NCBI RefSeq assembly: GCF_009707385.1
Contig: NZ_CP046115.1
Location: 1,922,001-1,986,000 of the forward strand
DNA length: 64,000 nt
Source of the DNA: Klebsiella oxytoca
GTDB lineage: Bacteria; Pseudomonadota; Gammaproteobacteria; Enterobacterales; Enterobacteriaceae
Direction of reading: 5' to 3'
Positions within the stretch are counted from its first letter, which is position 1; the number at the start of each line of letters is the position of its first letter. Below are positions 42,268 through 50,933 of the stretch, piece after piece. The notes under the pieces are model-generated. The model was not told the DNA's origin and did no database searches. It saw only the letters and a list, made by a program, of their open reading frames with translations. Position numbers and translations under genes: made by a program.

Positions 42268-44028
42268 TTATTTAATCCAGAATGCTGCTTTCGCGCGCTG
42301 CAGCTTCTCATAGGCTTTTAGTAAGGACTGATGAGCCGGGAAAGCCAGCAGATCGCTGTCAACTGCCTGCAGACCATAGAACGGAGCTTCTCCACTGAGC
42401 GCGGCGCTGGCAGCCTCAACCGCCTCCGCGCCGTACATGCGTACAAACGCGTTGAGATACTGCAGCGGCTGACGCTCTTCTTCCTGGCTAAGCAGCAGTA
42501 AGGTTTGCAGACAGCGATAGTAGTTGGCTCGCTCGGCGCTAAAGATTGAGGCATTGAATTCCATGGTCCATTCGGTCCAGATCAAGGCCTGTTCAGTATC
42601 GCCGCCAGCCAGGGCAAGCATCGCCTTCAGTTCACCGATTCGCAGCGTATACCAGCCGTTGTCTTTACCGGTCGCCAGACCCAGCAGTTCGCGCACGCGG
42701 GTGAAATCATCAAGGCCTTCATCATCCATTTGTTCGATAAGCGCCAGATAATCTTCTTGTTCCCATTCGCTTCCCGGCAGGGAAAGAATGGTTTCGCGCA
42801 GATGTGCCCCCATGCTGTTATTCGCCAGCCACAGATCTTCTGCCGGATAGATATCCGACATACCCGGGACAATGATTCGACAGGCGTAGACGCTCAGATG
42901 CTCGTAATCAGCAATATAGACTTCTTTATCTTCTTCTTTAAAGATAGCCATTAAAGTCGCGAACTCTTCATCCGTGGTACCAGAGAAGCTCCAGTCCACG
43001 AACGGGTAGTCGGCGTCCTGCTTAAACATGTCCCAGGAGATCAGGCCGCTTGAATCGATAAAGTGGGTTTCCAGGTTCGCATGTTCCGCGACTTCTTCAT
43101 CATCGAAGGTTGGCGGCGTAAAGACATCCAGATCTTTCAGGCTGCGCCCTTGCAGCAGTTCAGTAACGGTGCGTTCCAGCGCCACGCCGAAATCGGGATG
43201 CGCGCCGAAAGAGGCAAAACAGGTGCCATTAGCGGGATTGAACAGCACGACGCAGATAACCGGATATTTACCGCCAAGCGAACCGTCGTAAGCGAAAATC
43301 GGGAAACCTTCGGCCTCCAGCTTGTTAATGGATTCAACCACGCCCGGATAGCGTGCCATCACCTCTGCAGGGATCTCCGGCAGGCTAATACTTTCGGCGA
43401 TAATGCGGTTTTTAATATGGCGTTCAAACACTTCTGAGAGGCCCTGAACGCGGGCTTCGTTACGAGTGTTACCAGCAGACATCCCGTTAGAAACGTACAG
43501 ATTACCGACGATATTCATCGGAATGTAGACCGTTTCACCATCTGACTGACGGGTGAACGGCAGGCCGCAGACGCCGCGCTCGTCATTACCCGACTGCAGA
43601 TCGACTATCATGCTGGCGGTTAACTGATCGTCAGGATCGTAGAATGCGCGCAGGCGAGGATCCAGCAGGCCTTGCGGAACTTCATCATCTTCGGTTAACG
43701 GGAACCATTTTTCATTGGGATAATGTACGAAAGGACCATTGGCGATGGTCTCGCCCAGCCAGAAATCGGCAAAGAAGTAGTTGGTAGAAAGACGCTCAAA
43801 GTATTCTCCGAGCGCGGAGGCCAGCGCGGCCTTTTTAGTGGCGCCTTTACCGTTAGTGAAACACAGGGCGCACTCTTTATCACGGATATGCACAGACCAG
43901 ACGTGCGGTACCGGGTTAAGCCATGAGGCCTCTTCAATATCAAATCCGAGGTCGAGCAACTTCTGCTGGAAGCGAGCGATGGAGTCTTCCAGGGCGGCAT
44001 CTTTGCCGGGTATAAACGTTTGAGTCAT
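42268..44028 (-). CDS. ycaO: YcaO family protein (RimO-associated)
   Basis: This is the founding member of the YcaO ATP-dependent cyclodehydratase-fold family. In E. coli it is linked to RimO-dependent beta-methylthiolation of ribosomal protein S12 rather than peptide natural products. The 586 residues show the YcaO core with NGKGATKKAALASALGEYFER and SAGNTRNEARVQGLSEVFER nucleotide/Mg motifs, then a C-terminal TPR-like helical domain. The ATG at 44028 is used because it begins MTQTFIPGKDAALEDS; the frame's extension to 44061 is ignored. It is separated from focA by a terminator and has no precursor peptide or maturase neighbour, so this is the housekeeping type. Confidence 0.95.
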   Translation of the reverse strand: MTQTFIPGKDAALEDSIARFQQKLLDLGFDIEEASWLNPVPHVWSVHIRDKECALCFTNGKGATKKAALASALGEYFERLSTNYFFADFWLGETIANGPFVHYPNEKWFPLTEDDEVPQGLLDPRLRAFYDPDDQLTASMIVDLQSGNDERGVCGLPFTRQSDGETVYIPMNIVGNLYVSNGMSAGNTRNEARVQGLSEVFERHIKNRIIAESISLPEIPAEVMARYPGVVESINKLEAEGFPIFAYDGSLGGKYPVICVVLFNPANGTCFASFGAHPDFGVALERTVTELLQGRSLKDLDVFTPPTFDDEEVAEHANLETHFIDSSGLISWDMFKQDADYPFVDWSFSGTTDEEFATLMAIFKEEDKEVYIADYEHLSVYACRIIVPGMSDIYPAEDLWLANNSMGAHLRETILSLPGSEWEQEDYLALIEQMDDEGLDDFTRVRELLGLATGKDNGWYTLRIGELKAMLALAGGDTEQALIWTEWTMEFNASIFSAERANYYRCLQTLLLLSQEEERQPLQYLNAFVRMYGAEAVEAASAALSGEAPFYGLQAVDSDLLAFPAHQSLLKAYEKLQRAKAAFWIK

Positions 44029-44142
44029 GGCAGTCACTTTTATCGTACGTAAAGCGCGCAATGATACGGGTTTTAGATGACGGGTGCTATCTCCATCGTC
44101 TGGCTATGCTTATGTCACTCAATAACTGTTCAGGCGTTAACC

Positions 44143-44835
44143 ATGAAGACATTTGACTGGCATCGTATGGCACTGGATAAAGTGCCCGTGGAATTTCTGG
44201 CCGAGGTGGCATTACGAAGCCTTTATACCTTTGTATTAGTATTTATTTTTCTCAAAATAACCGGACGGCGCGGCGTTCGCCAGATGTCCCTGTTCGAAGT
44301 CCTTATTATTTTAACCCTGGGTTCCGCAGCGGGTGATGTCGCGTTTTATGATGATGTTCCTATGCTGCCGGTGCTGGCGGTTTTTATCACCCTGGCCATT
44401 CTTTATCGGTTAATTATGTGGCTTATGGGGCATAGCGAAAAACTGGAGGATTTACTTGAAGGCAAACCGATTATTGTTGTTGAAAACGGTGAACTAGCCT
44501 GGGAGAAACTTCAGGCGGAAAACATGACCGAATTTGAGTTTTTTATGGAGCTTAGAACCAGCGGGGTTGAGCAGCTGGGACAGGTACGGTTAGCTATTCT
44601 GGAGACCAACGGACAGATAAGCCTGTATTACTATGCGAATGAAGATGTTAAAGCCGGACTGTCTATTCTTCCTTCCCGCTTTACCGCGCGTTTTACCACC
44701 ATACCTCAGGATGATGAGTATGCCTGCGTTCGCTGTAGCGCAATCCTTGCGCTACGAGCCGGAGATAAACAATTATGCCCTCGCTGCGCAAATGCAGAAT
44801 GGTCGAAGGTCAGCCGGGCAAAAAGAGTCACCTGA
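44143..44835 (+). CDS. ycaP: DUF421 family membrane protein YcaP
   Basis: A 230-residue inner-membrane protein of unknown function (DUF421/YetF type). The N-terminal half has three hydrophobic helices (FVLVFIFLKI; LFEVLIILTLGSAAGDVAFY; MLPVLAVFITLAILY). A cytosolic alpha/beta domain with GKPIIVVENGELAW follows, and the C-terminus has a CxxC...CxxC zinc-ribbon-like pair (CVRC, CPRC). The ATG at 44143 gives the E. coli length and starts MKTFDWHRMA; the longer frame from 44077 is unlikely. Divergent from ycaO. Confidence 0.92.
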   Translation: MKTFDWHRMALDKVPVEFLAEVALRSLYTFVLVFIFLKITGRRGVRQMSLFEVLIILTLGSAAGDVAFYDDVPMLPVLAVFITLAILYRLIMWLMGHSEKLEDLLEGKPIIVVENGELAWEKLQAENMTEFEFFMELRTSGVEQLGQVRLAILETNGQISLYYYANEDVKAGLSILPSRFTARFTTIPQDDEYACVRCSAILALRAGDKQLCPRCANAEWSKVSRAKRVT

Positions 44836-44973
44836 CAGCAATTATGTCGGTTTTATGCCGTCAAGCTGGCACATTGTTTTGTGTGAGCGAAGCCGCATTT
44901 CCCTGAGGTTCAGTTTTAGCGATTGCGGTACGTGTCACTGGATGATAAAACCGATAGCCACAGGAATAACTTA

Positions 44974-44995
44974 TACCCGCGACGGTTCGCGGGTA
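44974..44995 (+). promoter_or_regulatory. Hairpin in serC leader
   Basis: TACCCGCGA/TCGCGGGTA forms a perfect 9-bp stem with a CGGT loop, 26 bp before the serC ATG. It is followed by AAATTAC, not a U-run. Position and stability suggest an RNA leader element or 5'-end stabiliser. Confidence 0.5.
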
Positions 44996-45021
44996 AATTA
45001 CATAGCAAGTGGTGAGGGGAA

Positions 45022-46110
45022 ATGGCTCAGGTCTATAACTTCAGTTCAGGCCCGGCAATGCTGCCGGCGGAAGTACTCAAACTGGCACAAAAGGAACTGT
45101 GCGACTGGAACGGTTTGGGGACGTCGGTGATGGAAATCAGCCACCGTGGTAAAGAGTTCATTAAGGTGGCTGAAGAAGCGGAACAGGATTTTCGCTCCCT
45201 GCTCAATATTCCTTCAAATTATAAAGTCTTATTCTGCCACGGCGGTGGTCGCGGACAGTTTGCTGGTATTCCGCTAAACCTGCTTGGTGATAAAACCGTT
45301 GCCGACTACGTTGACGCTGGCTACTGGGCAGCCAGCGCGGTTAAAGAAGCGCATAAATACTGCAAACCGAACGTTATTGACGCCAAAATCACCGTTGACG
45401 GACAGCGAGCGGTTAAACCGATGAGCGAATGGCAGTTGACTCCGGGCGCGGCCTATCTGCACTACTGCCCGAACGAAACTATCGATGGTATCGCCATTGA
45501 AGAAACGCCTGATTTTGGCGACGATGTCATCGTGACGGCGGATTTTTCCTCGACTATTTTGTCTCGTGAAATTGACGTAAGCCGTTATGGCGTAATCTAC
45601 GCAGGCGCGCAGAAAAACATCGGTCCTGCTGGCCTGACGCTGATTATTGTGCGTGAGGATCTGCTGGGCAAAGCCAGCGTTGCCTGTCCGTCGATTCTTG
45701 ATTACTCCATTCTGTCTGCCAACGATTCTATGTTTAACACGCCGCCGACATTTGCCTGGTATCTCTCCGGCCTGGTGTTTAAATGGCTGAAAGAGCAGGG
45801 CGGCGTTGCCGCTATGGATAAAATTAATCAGCAGAAATCCGATTTGCTGTATAGCACCATCGATAACAGCGGTTTCTATCGTAACGATGTCGCTACTGCT
45901 AACCGCTCGCGCATGAACGTGCCGTTCCAGCTGGCGGATAGCGCGCTTGACAAACTGTTCCTCGAAGAGTCTTTTGCTGCCGGTCTGCATGCGCTGAAAG
46001 GCCATCGCGTCGTGGGCGGTATGCGCGCTTCCATCTATAACGCCATGCCGTTGGCGGGCGTGAAGGCCCTGACCGACTTTATGCAGGACTTCGAACGCCG
46101 TCACGGTTAA
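45022..46110 (+). CDS. serC: Phosphoserine/phosphohydroxythreonine aminotransferase
   Basis: SerC makes phosphoserine for serine synthesis and 4-phosphohydroxythreonine for pyridoxal phosphate synthesis. The 362 residues start [15 protein letters not shown]. The PLP-lysine lies in [12 protein letters not shown] (about 198), and the C-terminal [16 protein letters not shown] is conserved. AGGGGA precedes the ATG. It forms the conserved serC-aroA operon, with a partial terminator between the two. Lrp, encoded in this window, activates the operon in E. coli. Confidence 0.98.
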   Translation: MAQVYNFSSGPAMLPAEVLKLAQKELCDWNGLGTSVMEISHRGKEFIKVAEEAEQDFRSLLNIPSNYKVLFCHGGGRGQFAGIPLNLLGDKTVADYVDAGYWAASAVKEAHKYCKPNVIDAKITVDGQRAVKPMSEWQLTPGAAYLHYCPNETIDGIAIEETPDFGDDVIVTADFSSTILSREIDVSRYGVIYAGAQKNIGPAGLTLIIVREDLLGKASVACPSILDYSILSANDSMFNTPPTFAWYLSGLVFKWLKEQGGVAAMDKINQQKSDLLYSTIDNSGFYRNDVATANRSRMNVPFQLADSALDKLFLEESFAAGLHALKGHRVVGGMRASIYNAMPLAGVKALTDFMQDFERRHG

Positions 46111-46129
46111 TCGCGGTCGTCATTTTCAT

Positions 46130-46157
46130 CCCCGCAGCCCTTTTGCGGGGTTTTTAT
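46130..46157 (+). terminator. Intergenic terminator between serC and aroA
   Basis: CCCCGCA/TGCGGGG stem (46130-46136, 46144-46150) with a 7-base loop and a following TTTTTATT. A partial terminator at this position is known in enteric serC-aroA operons. Confidence 0.85.
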
Positions 46158-46182
46158 TCTGTTTGTTTGAGAGTTTAGTTTA

Positions 46183-47466
46183 ATGGAATCCCTGACGTTA
46201 CAACCCATCGCACGCGTAGATGGCACTATTAACCTGCCCGGGTCCAAGAGTGTCTCTAACCGAGCCTTGCTGCTGGCGGCTTTAGCCCGTGGCACCACGG
46301 TGCTGACCAATCTGCTGGATAGCGACGATGTACGCCATATGCTGAATGCCCTGAGCGCGCTGGGAGTTCATTACAACCTGTCCTCCGATCGTACTCGCTG
46401 TGAAGTTATCGGCAACGGTGGCCCTCTGCAGGCGGGTGAAGAATTAGAACTGTTCCTCGGTAATGCCGGAACGGCAATGCGTCCGCTGGCGGCTGCCTTA
46501 TGTCTGGGCAGTAACAATATTGTGCTGACCGGCGAGCCGCGGATGAAAGAGCGGCCGATTGGTCACCTGGTTGACGCGCTGCGTCAGGGTGGGGCGCAGA
46601 TTGATTATCTGGAACAAGAAAACTATCCTCCGCTGCGCCTGCGCGGTGGTTTTAGCGGCGGTCAGGTTGAGGTTGACGGTAGCGTTTCCAGCCAGTTTCT
46701 GACCGCGCTGCTGATGACTGCCCCATTGGCGCCTCAGGATACCGTCATCGCCATTAAAGGCGACCTGGTTTCCAAACCTTATATTGATATTACGCTGCAC
46801 CTGATGAAAACGTTCGGCGTTGAGGTTGAAAATCAGTCTTACCAGCATTTCATCGTGCGCGGCAATCAACACTATCATTCGCCTGGCGACTATCTGGTTG
46901 AAGGTGATGCTTCTTCAGCGTCCTATTTCCTCGCCGCTGGCGCGATTAAAGGCGGAACGGTTAAAGTCACCGGTATCGGTCGCAACAGCGTCCAGGGCGA
47001 CATTCGGTTTGCCGATGTGCTGGAAAAAATGGGCGCAACCATCACCTGGGGCGATGATTATATCGCCTGCACGCGTGGCGAACTGAACGCTATTGATATG
47101 GATATGAATCATATCCCGGATGCCGCGATGACCATCGCCACGGCAGCCCTGTTCGCCAAAGGGACCACGACTCTGCGCAACATCTATAACTGGCGCGTCA
47201 AGGAGACCGACCGCCTGTTTGCGATGGCCACGGAGCTGCGTAAAGTCGGGGCTGAGGTTGAAGAGGGGGAAGATTACATTCGTATCACGCCGCCTGTGAA
47301 GCTCCAGTTTGCTGAAATCGGTACCTATAACGACCACCGAATGGCAATGTGTTTCTCGCTGGTGGCGCTTTCCGATACGCCGGTAACGATCCTTGACCCG
47401 AAGTGTACGGCGAAAACTTTCCCGGATTACTTCGAGCAGCTTGCGCGAATTAGTACGCTGGCCTGA
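46183..47466 (+). CDS. aroA: 3-phosphoshikimate 1-carboxyvinyltransferase (EPSP synthase)
   Basis: AroA is the sixth shikimate-pathway enzyme and the glyphosate target. Its 427 residues contain the PEP/S3P-binding [15 protein letters not shown] (Lys22, Ser23, Arg27) and the [17 protein letters not shown] segment whose Gly96 and Pro101 affect glyphosate sensitivity; both are wild type. The second domain has the RVKETDRL and YNDHRMAM motifs. Downstream of serC; a terminator follows. In E. coli ycaL lies between aroA and cmk, but here it is missing. Confidence 0.99.
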   Translation: MESLTLQPIARVDGTINLPGSKSVSNRALLLAALARGTTVLTNLLDSDDVRHMLNALSALGVHYNLSSDRTRCEVIGNGGPLQAGEELELFLGNAGTAMRPLAAALCLGSNNIVLTGEPRMKERPIGHLVDALRQGGAQIDYLEQENYPPLRLRGGFSGGQVEVDGSVSSQFLTALLMTAPLAPQDTVIAIKGDLVSKPYIDITLHLMKTFGVEVENQSYQHFIVRGNQHYHSPGDYLVEGDASSASYFLAAGAIKGGTVKVTGIGRNSVQGDIRFADVLEKMGATITWGDDYIACTRGELNAIDMDMNHIPDAAMTIATAALFAKGTTTLRNIYNWRVKETDRLFAMATELRKVGAEVEEGEDYIRITPPVKLQFAEIGTYNDHRMAMCFSLVALSDTPVTILDPKCTAKTFPDYFEQLARISTLA

Positions 47467-47780
47467 ATGTTGCGAGTGTAATGTAAAAACGCCGGCCAAT
47501 CAGTCGGCGTTTTTTACGTACGTTTGTCGGACACTGGCCTTATAGGTCCATCGAGAGCTGGCTGCTGGCGCAACGTTTCAATAAACCGCCTCGCGATGGA
47601 TTAAAAGTAAAACTACGTCATCTTTCGTTTGCCGCTCAATCAACCCGCTATAATTGCACGATTATTCCGCATTACATTTCCTGTAATCCGTAATTTATAA
47701 GCAGTACTCACTTTCCGCCGTATAGATGCGTATAATGCGCGGCGTTTATATATTTATGCGCCTTGCTGAAGGAGAAAAAG
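47467..47780. other. aroA-cmk intergenic region
   Basis: Past the aroA terminator about 260 bp carry the cmk-rpsA promoters. Two TATAAT hexamers (47649-47654 and 47731-47736) are candidate -10 elements, both with poor -35 matches. Between them lies a perfect inverted repeat, ATTACA-TTTCC-TGTAAT (47671-47687). No ycaL remnant of coding quality is visible. Confidence 0.5.
47485..47516 (+). terminator. Terminator of serC-aroA
   Basis: AAAAACGCCG/CGGCGTTTTT stem with a 10-base loop and continued Ts, 18 bp after the aroA stop. Confidence 0.85.
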
Positions 47781-48464
47781 ATGACGGCAACTGTTCCGGT
47801 AATCACCATTGATGGGCCTGGCGGTGCGGGCAAAGGCACTTTATGCAAGGCAATGGCAGAGACGCTGGGCTGGCATCTGCTTGATTCAGGAGCTATTTAT
47901 CGCGTTCTTGCTCTCGCTGCCTTGCATCATCATGTTGATGTTGAATCCGAAGAGGCTTTAGTGCCGCTGGCCGCGCATCTGGATGTGCGTTTCGTCTCTA
48001 CTGACGGTAGCCTTGAGGTTATTCTGGAGGGCGAGGATGTTAGCGCCGAAATTCGTACTCAGGATGTTGCCAACACGGCGTCAAAAGTCGCCGCTTTTCC
48101 ACGCGTGCGTGAAGCATTACTGCGCCGTCAGCGAGCCTTCCGTGAACTGCCCGGTTTGATCGCCGACGGACGCGATATGGGAACCGTAGTATTCCCCGAT
48201 GCGCCGGTGAAAATTTTCCTTGACGCTTCCGCGGAAGAACGTGCGCATCGCCGCATGCTTCAGTTGCAGGAGAAGGGCTTTAGTGTTAACTTTGATCGCC
48301 TTTTATCCGAGATAAAAGAGCGCGACGATCGCGATCGCAATCGCACGGTGGCGCCGCTTATCCCGGCAGCCGATGCTTTAGTTCTTGATTCAACGGAACT
48401 AAACATTGAGCAAGTGATTGAAAAAGCGCTACAATATGCGCGCGAAAAACTGGCTTCCGCTTAA
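47781..48464 (+). CDS. cmk: Cytidylate kinase
   Basis: Cmk phosphorylates CMP and dCMP for nucleotide recycling. The ATG at 47781 after AAGGAG gives 227 residues, the E. coli length; an in-frame TTG at 47763 is ignored. The P-loop reads GPGGAGKGT at 12-20, with Gly where E. coli has Ser at its third position. The CMP-binding [10 protein letters not shown] and [16 protein letters not shown] and the lid [11 protein letters not shown] are conserved. It is co-transcribed with rpsA, whose leader lies in the 136-bp gap. Confidence 0.97.
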   Translation: MTATVPVITIDGPGGAGKGTLCKAMAETLGWHLLDSGAIYRVLALAALHHHVDVESEEALVPLAAHLDVRFVSTDGSLEVILEGEDVSAEIRTQDVANTASKVAAFPRVREALLRRQRAFRELPGLIADGRDMGTVVFPDAPVKIFLDASAEERAHRRMLQLQEKGFSVNFDRLLSEIKERDDRDRNRTVAPLIPAADALVLDSTELNIEQVIEKALQYAREKLASA

Positions 48465-48502
48465 TCTTATCGTCGATAAAGCACAATAGCCTCCGAATTA
48501 TA

Positions 48503-48600
48503 GCAGTACCCCGCAGCAATGGAGTGTTAGCGGGTATGTTAAACAACCCCATCCGGCATGGAGCCTGGTGGACGTTAAATATGAAACCTGAAGATTAAAC
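48503..48600 (+). promoter_or_regulatory. rpsA autoregulatory leader
   Basis: The rpsA 5' region has a hairpin from TACCCCGC to GCGGGTA (48507-48536) whose loop exposes AATGGAG. A second, CCATCC...GGTGG, has ATGGAG in its loop (about 48549-48572). No good Shine-Dalgarno precedes the ATG (GAAGATTAAAC). In E. coli rpsA translation depends on folded GGA-loop hairpins and is repressed by free S1; the layout here fits. Confidence 0.65.
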
Positions 48601-50274
48601 ATGACTGAATCTTTTGCTCAACTATTTGAAGAATCCTTAAAAACAATCGAAACCCGTCCGGGTTCCATCGTTCGTGGTGTTGTTGTTGCTATCGACAAAG
48701 ATGTAGTACTGGTTGACGCCGGTCTGAAATCTGAGTCTGCCATTCCGGCAGAGCAGTTCAAAAACGCCCAGGGCGAGCTGGAAATCCAGGTTGGTGACGA
48801 AGTTGACGTTGCTCTGGATGCAGTAGAAGACGGCTTCGGTGAAACCCTGCTGTCCCGTGAGAAAGCTAAACGTCACGAAGCTTGGATCACGCTGGAAAAA
48901 GCTTACGAAGACGCTGAAACTGTAGTCGGTGTTATCAACGGCAAAGTTAAAGGTGGCTTCACTGTTGAGCTGAATGGTATTCGTGCGTTCCTGCCGGGCT
49001 CCCTGGTAGACGTTCGTCCGGTGCGCGATACGCTGCACCTGGAAGGCAAAGAGCTTGAATTCAAAGTCATCAAGCTGGACCAGAAACGTAACAACGTTGT
49101 TGTTTCTCGTCGTGCCGTTATCGAATCCGAAAACAGCGCAGAGCGCGATCAGCTGCTGGAAAACCTGCAGGAAGGCATGGAAGTTAAAGGTATCGTTAAG
49201 AACCTCACTGACTACGGTGCATTCGTTGATCTGGGCGGCGTTGACGGCCTGCTGCACATTACCGATATGGCATGGAAACGCGTTAAGCATCCGAGCGAAA
49301 TCGTAAACGTTGGCGACGAAATCACTGTTAAAGTGCTGAAGTTCGACCGCGAACGTACTCGTGTATCTCTTGGCCTGAAACAGCTGGGCGAAGATCCGTG
49401 GGTAGCTATCGCTAAACGTTATCCGGAAGGTACCAAACTGACCGGTCGCGTAACCAACCTGACCGACTACGGCTGCTTCGTTGAAATCGAAGAAGGCGTT
49501 GAAGGCCTGGTTCACGTTTCCGAAATGGATTGGACCAACAAAAACATCCACCCGTCCAAAGTTGTTAACGTTGGCGATGTAGTGGAAGTTATGGTTCTGG
49601 ATATCGACGAAGAGCGTCGTCGTATCTCCCTGGGCCTGAAGCAGTGCAAAAACAACCCATGGCAGCAGTTCGCGGAAACCCACAACAAGGGCGACCGTGT
49701 TGAAGGTAAAATCAAGTCTATCACTGACTTCGGTATCTTCATCGGCCTGGACGGCGGCATCGACGGCCTGGTTCACCTGTCTGACATCTCCTGGAACGTT
49801 GCAGGCGAAGAAGCAGTTCGTGAATACAAAAAAGGCGACGAAATCGCAGCAGTTGTTCTGCAGGTTGACGCAGAGCGTGAGCGTATCTCTCTGGGCGTTA
49901 AGCAGCTCGCAGAAGATCCGTTCAACAACTGGGTTGCACTGAACAAGAAAGGCGCAATCGTAAACGGTAAAGTGACTGCAGTTGACGCTAAAGGCGCAAC
50001 CGTAGAACTGGCTGATGGCGTTGAAGGTTACCTGCGCGCTTCTGAAGCTTCCCGTGACCGCGTTGAAGATGCAACTCTGGTTCTGAGCGTTGGCGACGAC
50101 GTTGAAGCTAAATTCACCGGCGTTGATCGTAAGAACCGCGCAATCAGCCTGTCTGTTCGCGCGAAAGACGAAGCTGATGAGAAAGATGCAATCGCAACTG
50201 TTAACAAACAGGAAGATGCAAACTTCTCTAACAACGCAATGGCTGAAGCTTTCAAAGCAGCTAAAGGCGAGTAA
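48601..50274 (+). CDS. rpsA: 30S ribosomal protein S1
   Basis: S1 unfolds and delivers mRNA to the 30S subunit. The 557 residues hold six S1/OB domains, the last four recognisable by repeated motifs such as [34 protein letters not shown] and [17 protein letters not shown]. The codon use is strongly biased, typical of ribosomal genes. The C-terminal tail ([12 protein letters not shown]) matches E. coli. The upstream leader lacks a Shine-Dalgarno and carries the S1 feedback structures. A terminator precedes ihfB. Confidence 0.99.
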   Translation: MTESFAQLFEESLKTIETRPGSIVRGVVVAIDKDVVLVDAGLKSESAIPAEQFKNAQGELEIQVGDEVDVALDAVEDGFGETLLSREKAKRHEAWITLEKAYEDAETVVGVINGKVKGGFTVELNGIRAFLPGSLVDVRPVRDTLHLEGKELEFKVIKLDQKRNNVVVSRRAVIESENSAERDQLLENLQEGMEVKGIVKNLTDYGAFVDLGGVDGLLHITDMAWKRVKHPSEIVNVGDEITVKVLKFDRERTRVSLGLKQLGEDPWVAIAKRYPEGTKLTGRVTNLTDYGCFVEIEEGVEGLVHVSEMDWTNKNIHPSKVVNVGDVVEVMVLDIDEERRRISLGLKQCKNNPWQQFAETHNKGDRVEGKIKSITDFGIFIGLDGGIDGLVHLSDISWNVAGEEAVREYKKGDEIAAVVLQVDAERERISLGVKQLAEDPFNNWVALNKKGAIVNGKVTAVDAKGATVELADGVEGYLRASEASRDRVEDATLVLSVGDDVEAKFTGVDRKNRAISLSVRAKDEADEKDAIATVNKQEDANFSNNAMAEAFKAAKGE

Positions 50275-50360
50275 TCTTAGTCTTTCGGGTTACAACAACC
50301 TGAATTATGACGAGTTTACTTGACAGATTGCAGGTTTCGTCCTGTAATCAAGCCAAGCAC

Positions 50361-50387
50361 AAAGGGCGGCTACGGCCGCCCTTGTTT
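50361..50387 (+). terminator. Terminator of cmk-rpsA
   Basis: AAGGGCGGC/GCCGCCCTT stem with a TACG tetraloop, followed by GTTT, 87 bp after the rpsA stop. Confidence 0.8.
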
Positions 50388-50429
50388 AAGCTGTTAGCTA
50401 ATTTTGCCTTGAAGGAAACCGGAGGAATA

Positions 50430-50717
50430 ATGACCAAGTCAGAATTGATAGAAAGACTTGCCAGCCAGCAATCTCACATTCCTGCGAAAGCAGTGGAAGA
50501 TGCTGTTAAAGAAATGCTGGAGCATATGGCCTCAACGCTTGCTCAAGGCGAGCGCATTGAAATCCGCGGTTTCGGCAGCTTCTCTCTGCATTATCGAGCA
50601 CCACGCACCGGGCGTAACCCCAAGACTGGCGATAAAGTTGAACTGGAAGGTAAATACGTTCCGCACTTTAAGCCGGGCAAAGAATTACGTGACCGCGCCA
50701 ATATTTACGAAGAGTAA
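50430..50717 (+). CDS. ihfB: Integration host factor subunit beta
   Basis: IhfB pairs with IhfA to bend DNA by about 160 degrees at sites WATCAANNNNTTR, in recombination, transcription and CRISPR spacer integration. The 95 residues have the beta-arm with intercalating Pro64 (RNPKTGDKV). The C-terminus reads NIYEE instead of the NIYG of E. coli. The ATG at 50430 follows GGAGGAA; the longer frame from 50307 overlaps the rpsA terminator and is rejected. Both CRISPR leaders in this window carry sites for this factor. Confidence 0.98.
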   Translation: MTKSELIERLASQQSHIPAKAVEDAVKEMLEHMASTLAQGERIEIRGFGSFSLHYRAPRTGRNPKTGDKVELEGKYVPHFKPGKELRDRANIYEE

Positions 50718-50750
50718 GTTTCGCCGAGCTGCGACAACATACTGGACGTT

Positions 50751-50777
50751 AAAAAAGCACCTTCGGGTGCTTTTTTT
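50751..50777 (+). terminator. Terminator of ihfB
   Basis: AAAAAAGCACC/GGTGCTTTTTTT hairpin with a short TTCG-type loop and a long T-run. Confidence 0.93.
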
Positions 50778-50933
50778 ATGCCTTAAAATCTATCTTTGAA
50801 TTTTCCTCGCAAAACGCAGGCCCTTTTCCGGCAACAGCAAAAACTCTCTGGATAGCGCGCCGCATTTCCCTTTTGTCCTCAGAGACACGCTCTCTTTTTA
50901 GCGTAACACTTCTCTCCTGACAGGGAGGTGTTA

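Noticed and set aside
42268..44028. YcaO as part of a RiPP biosynthetic cluster
   Set aside because: Neighbours are focA, pflB and ycaP in the ordinary enteric arrangement, with no precursor peptide, dehydrogenase or exporter. It is the RimO-linked housekeeping type.
47521..47560. Possible REP element after aroA (GTCGGACACTGGCCTTATAGG)
   Set aside because: Only a loose resemblance to the REP core; the palindrome is not maintained.
48637..49776. 379-codon open frame antisense to rpsA
   Set aside because: Same cause: biased codons of a highly expressed ribosomal gene leave the opposite strand open. S1 is intact.
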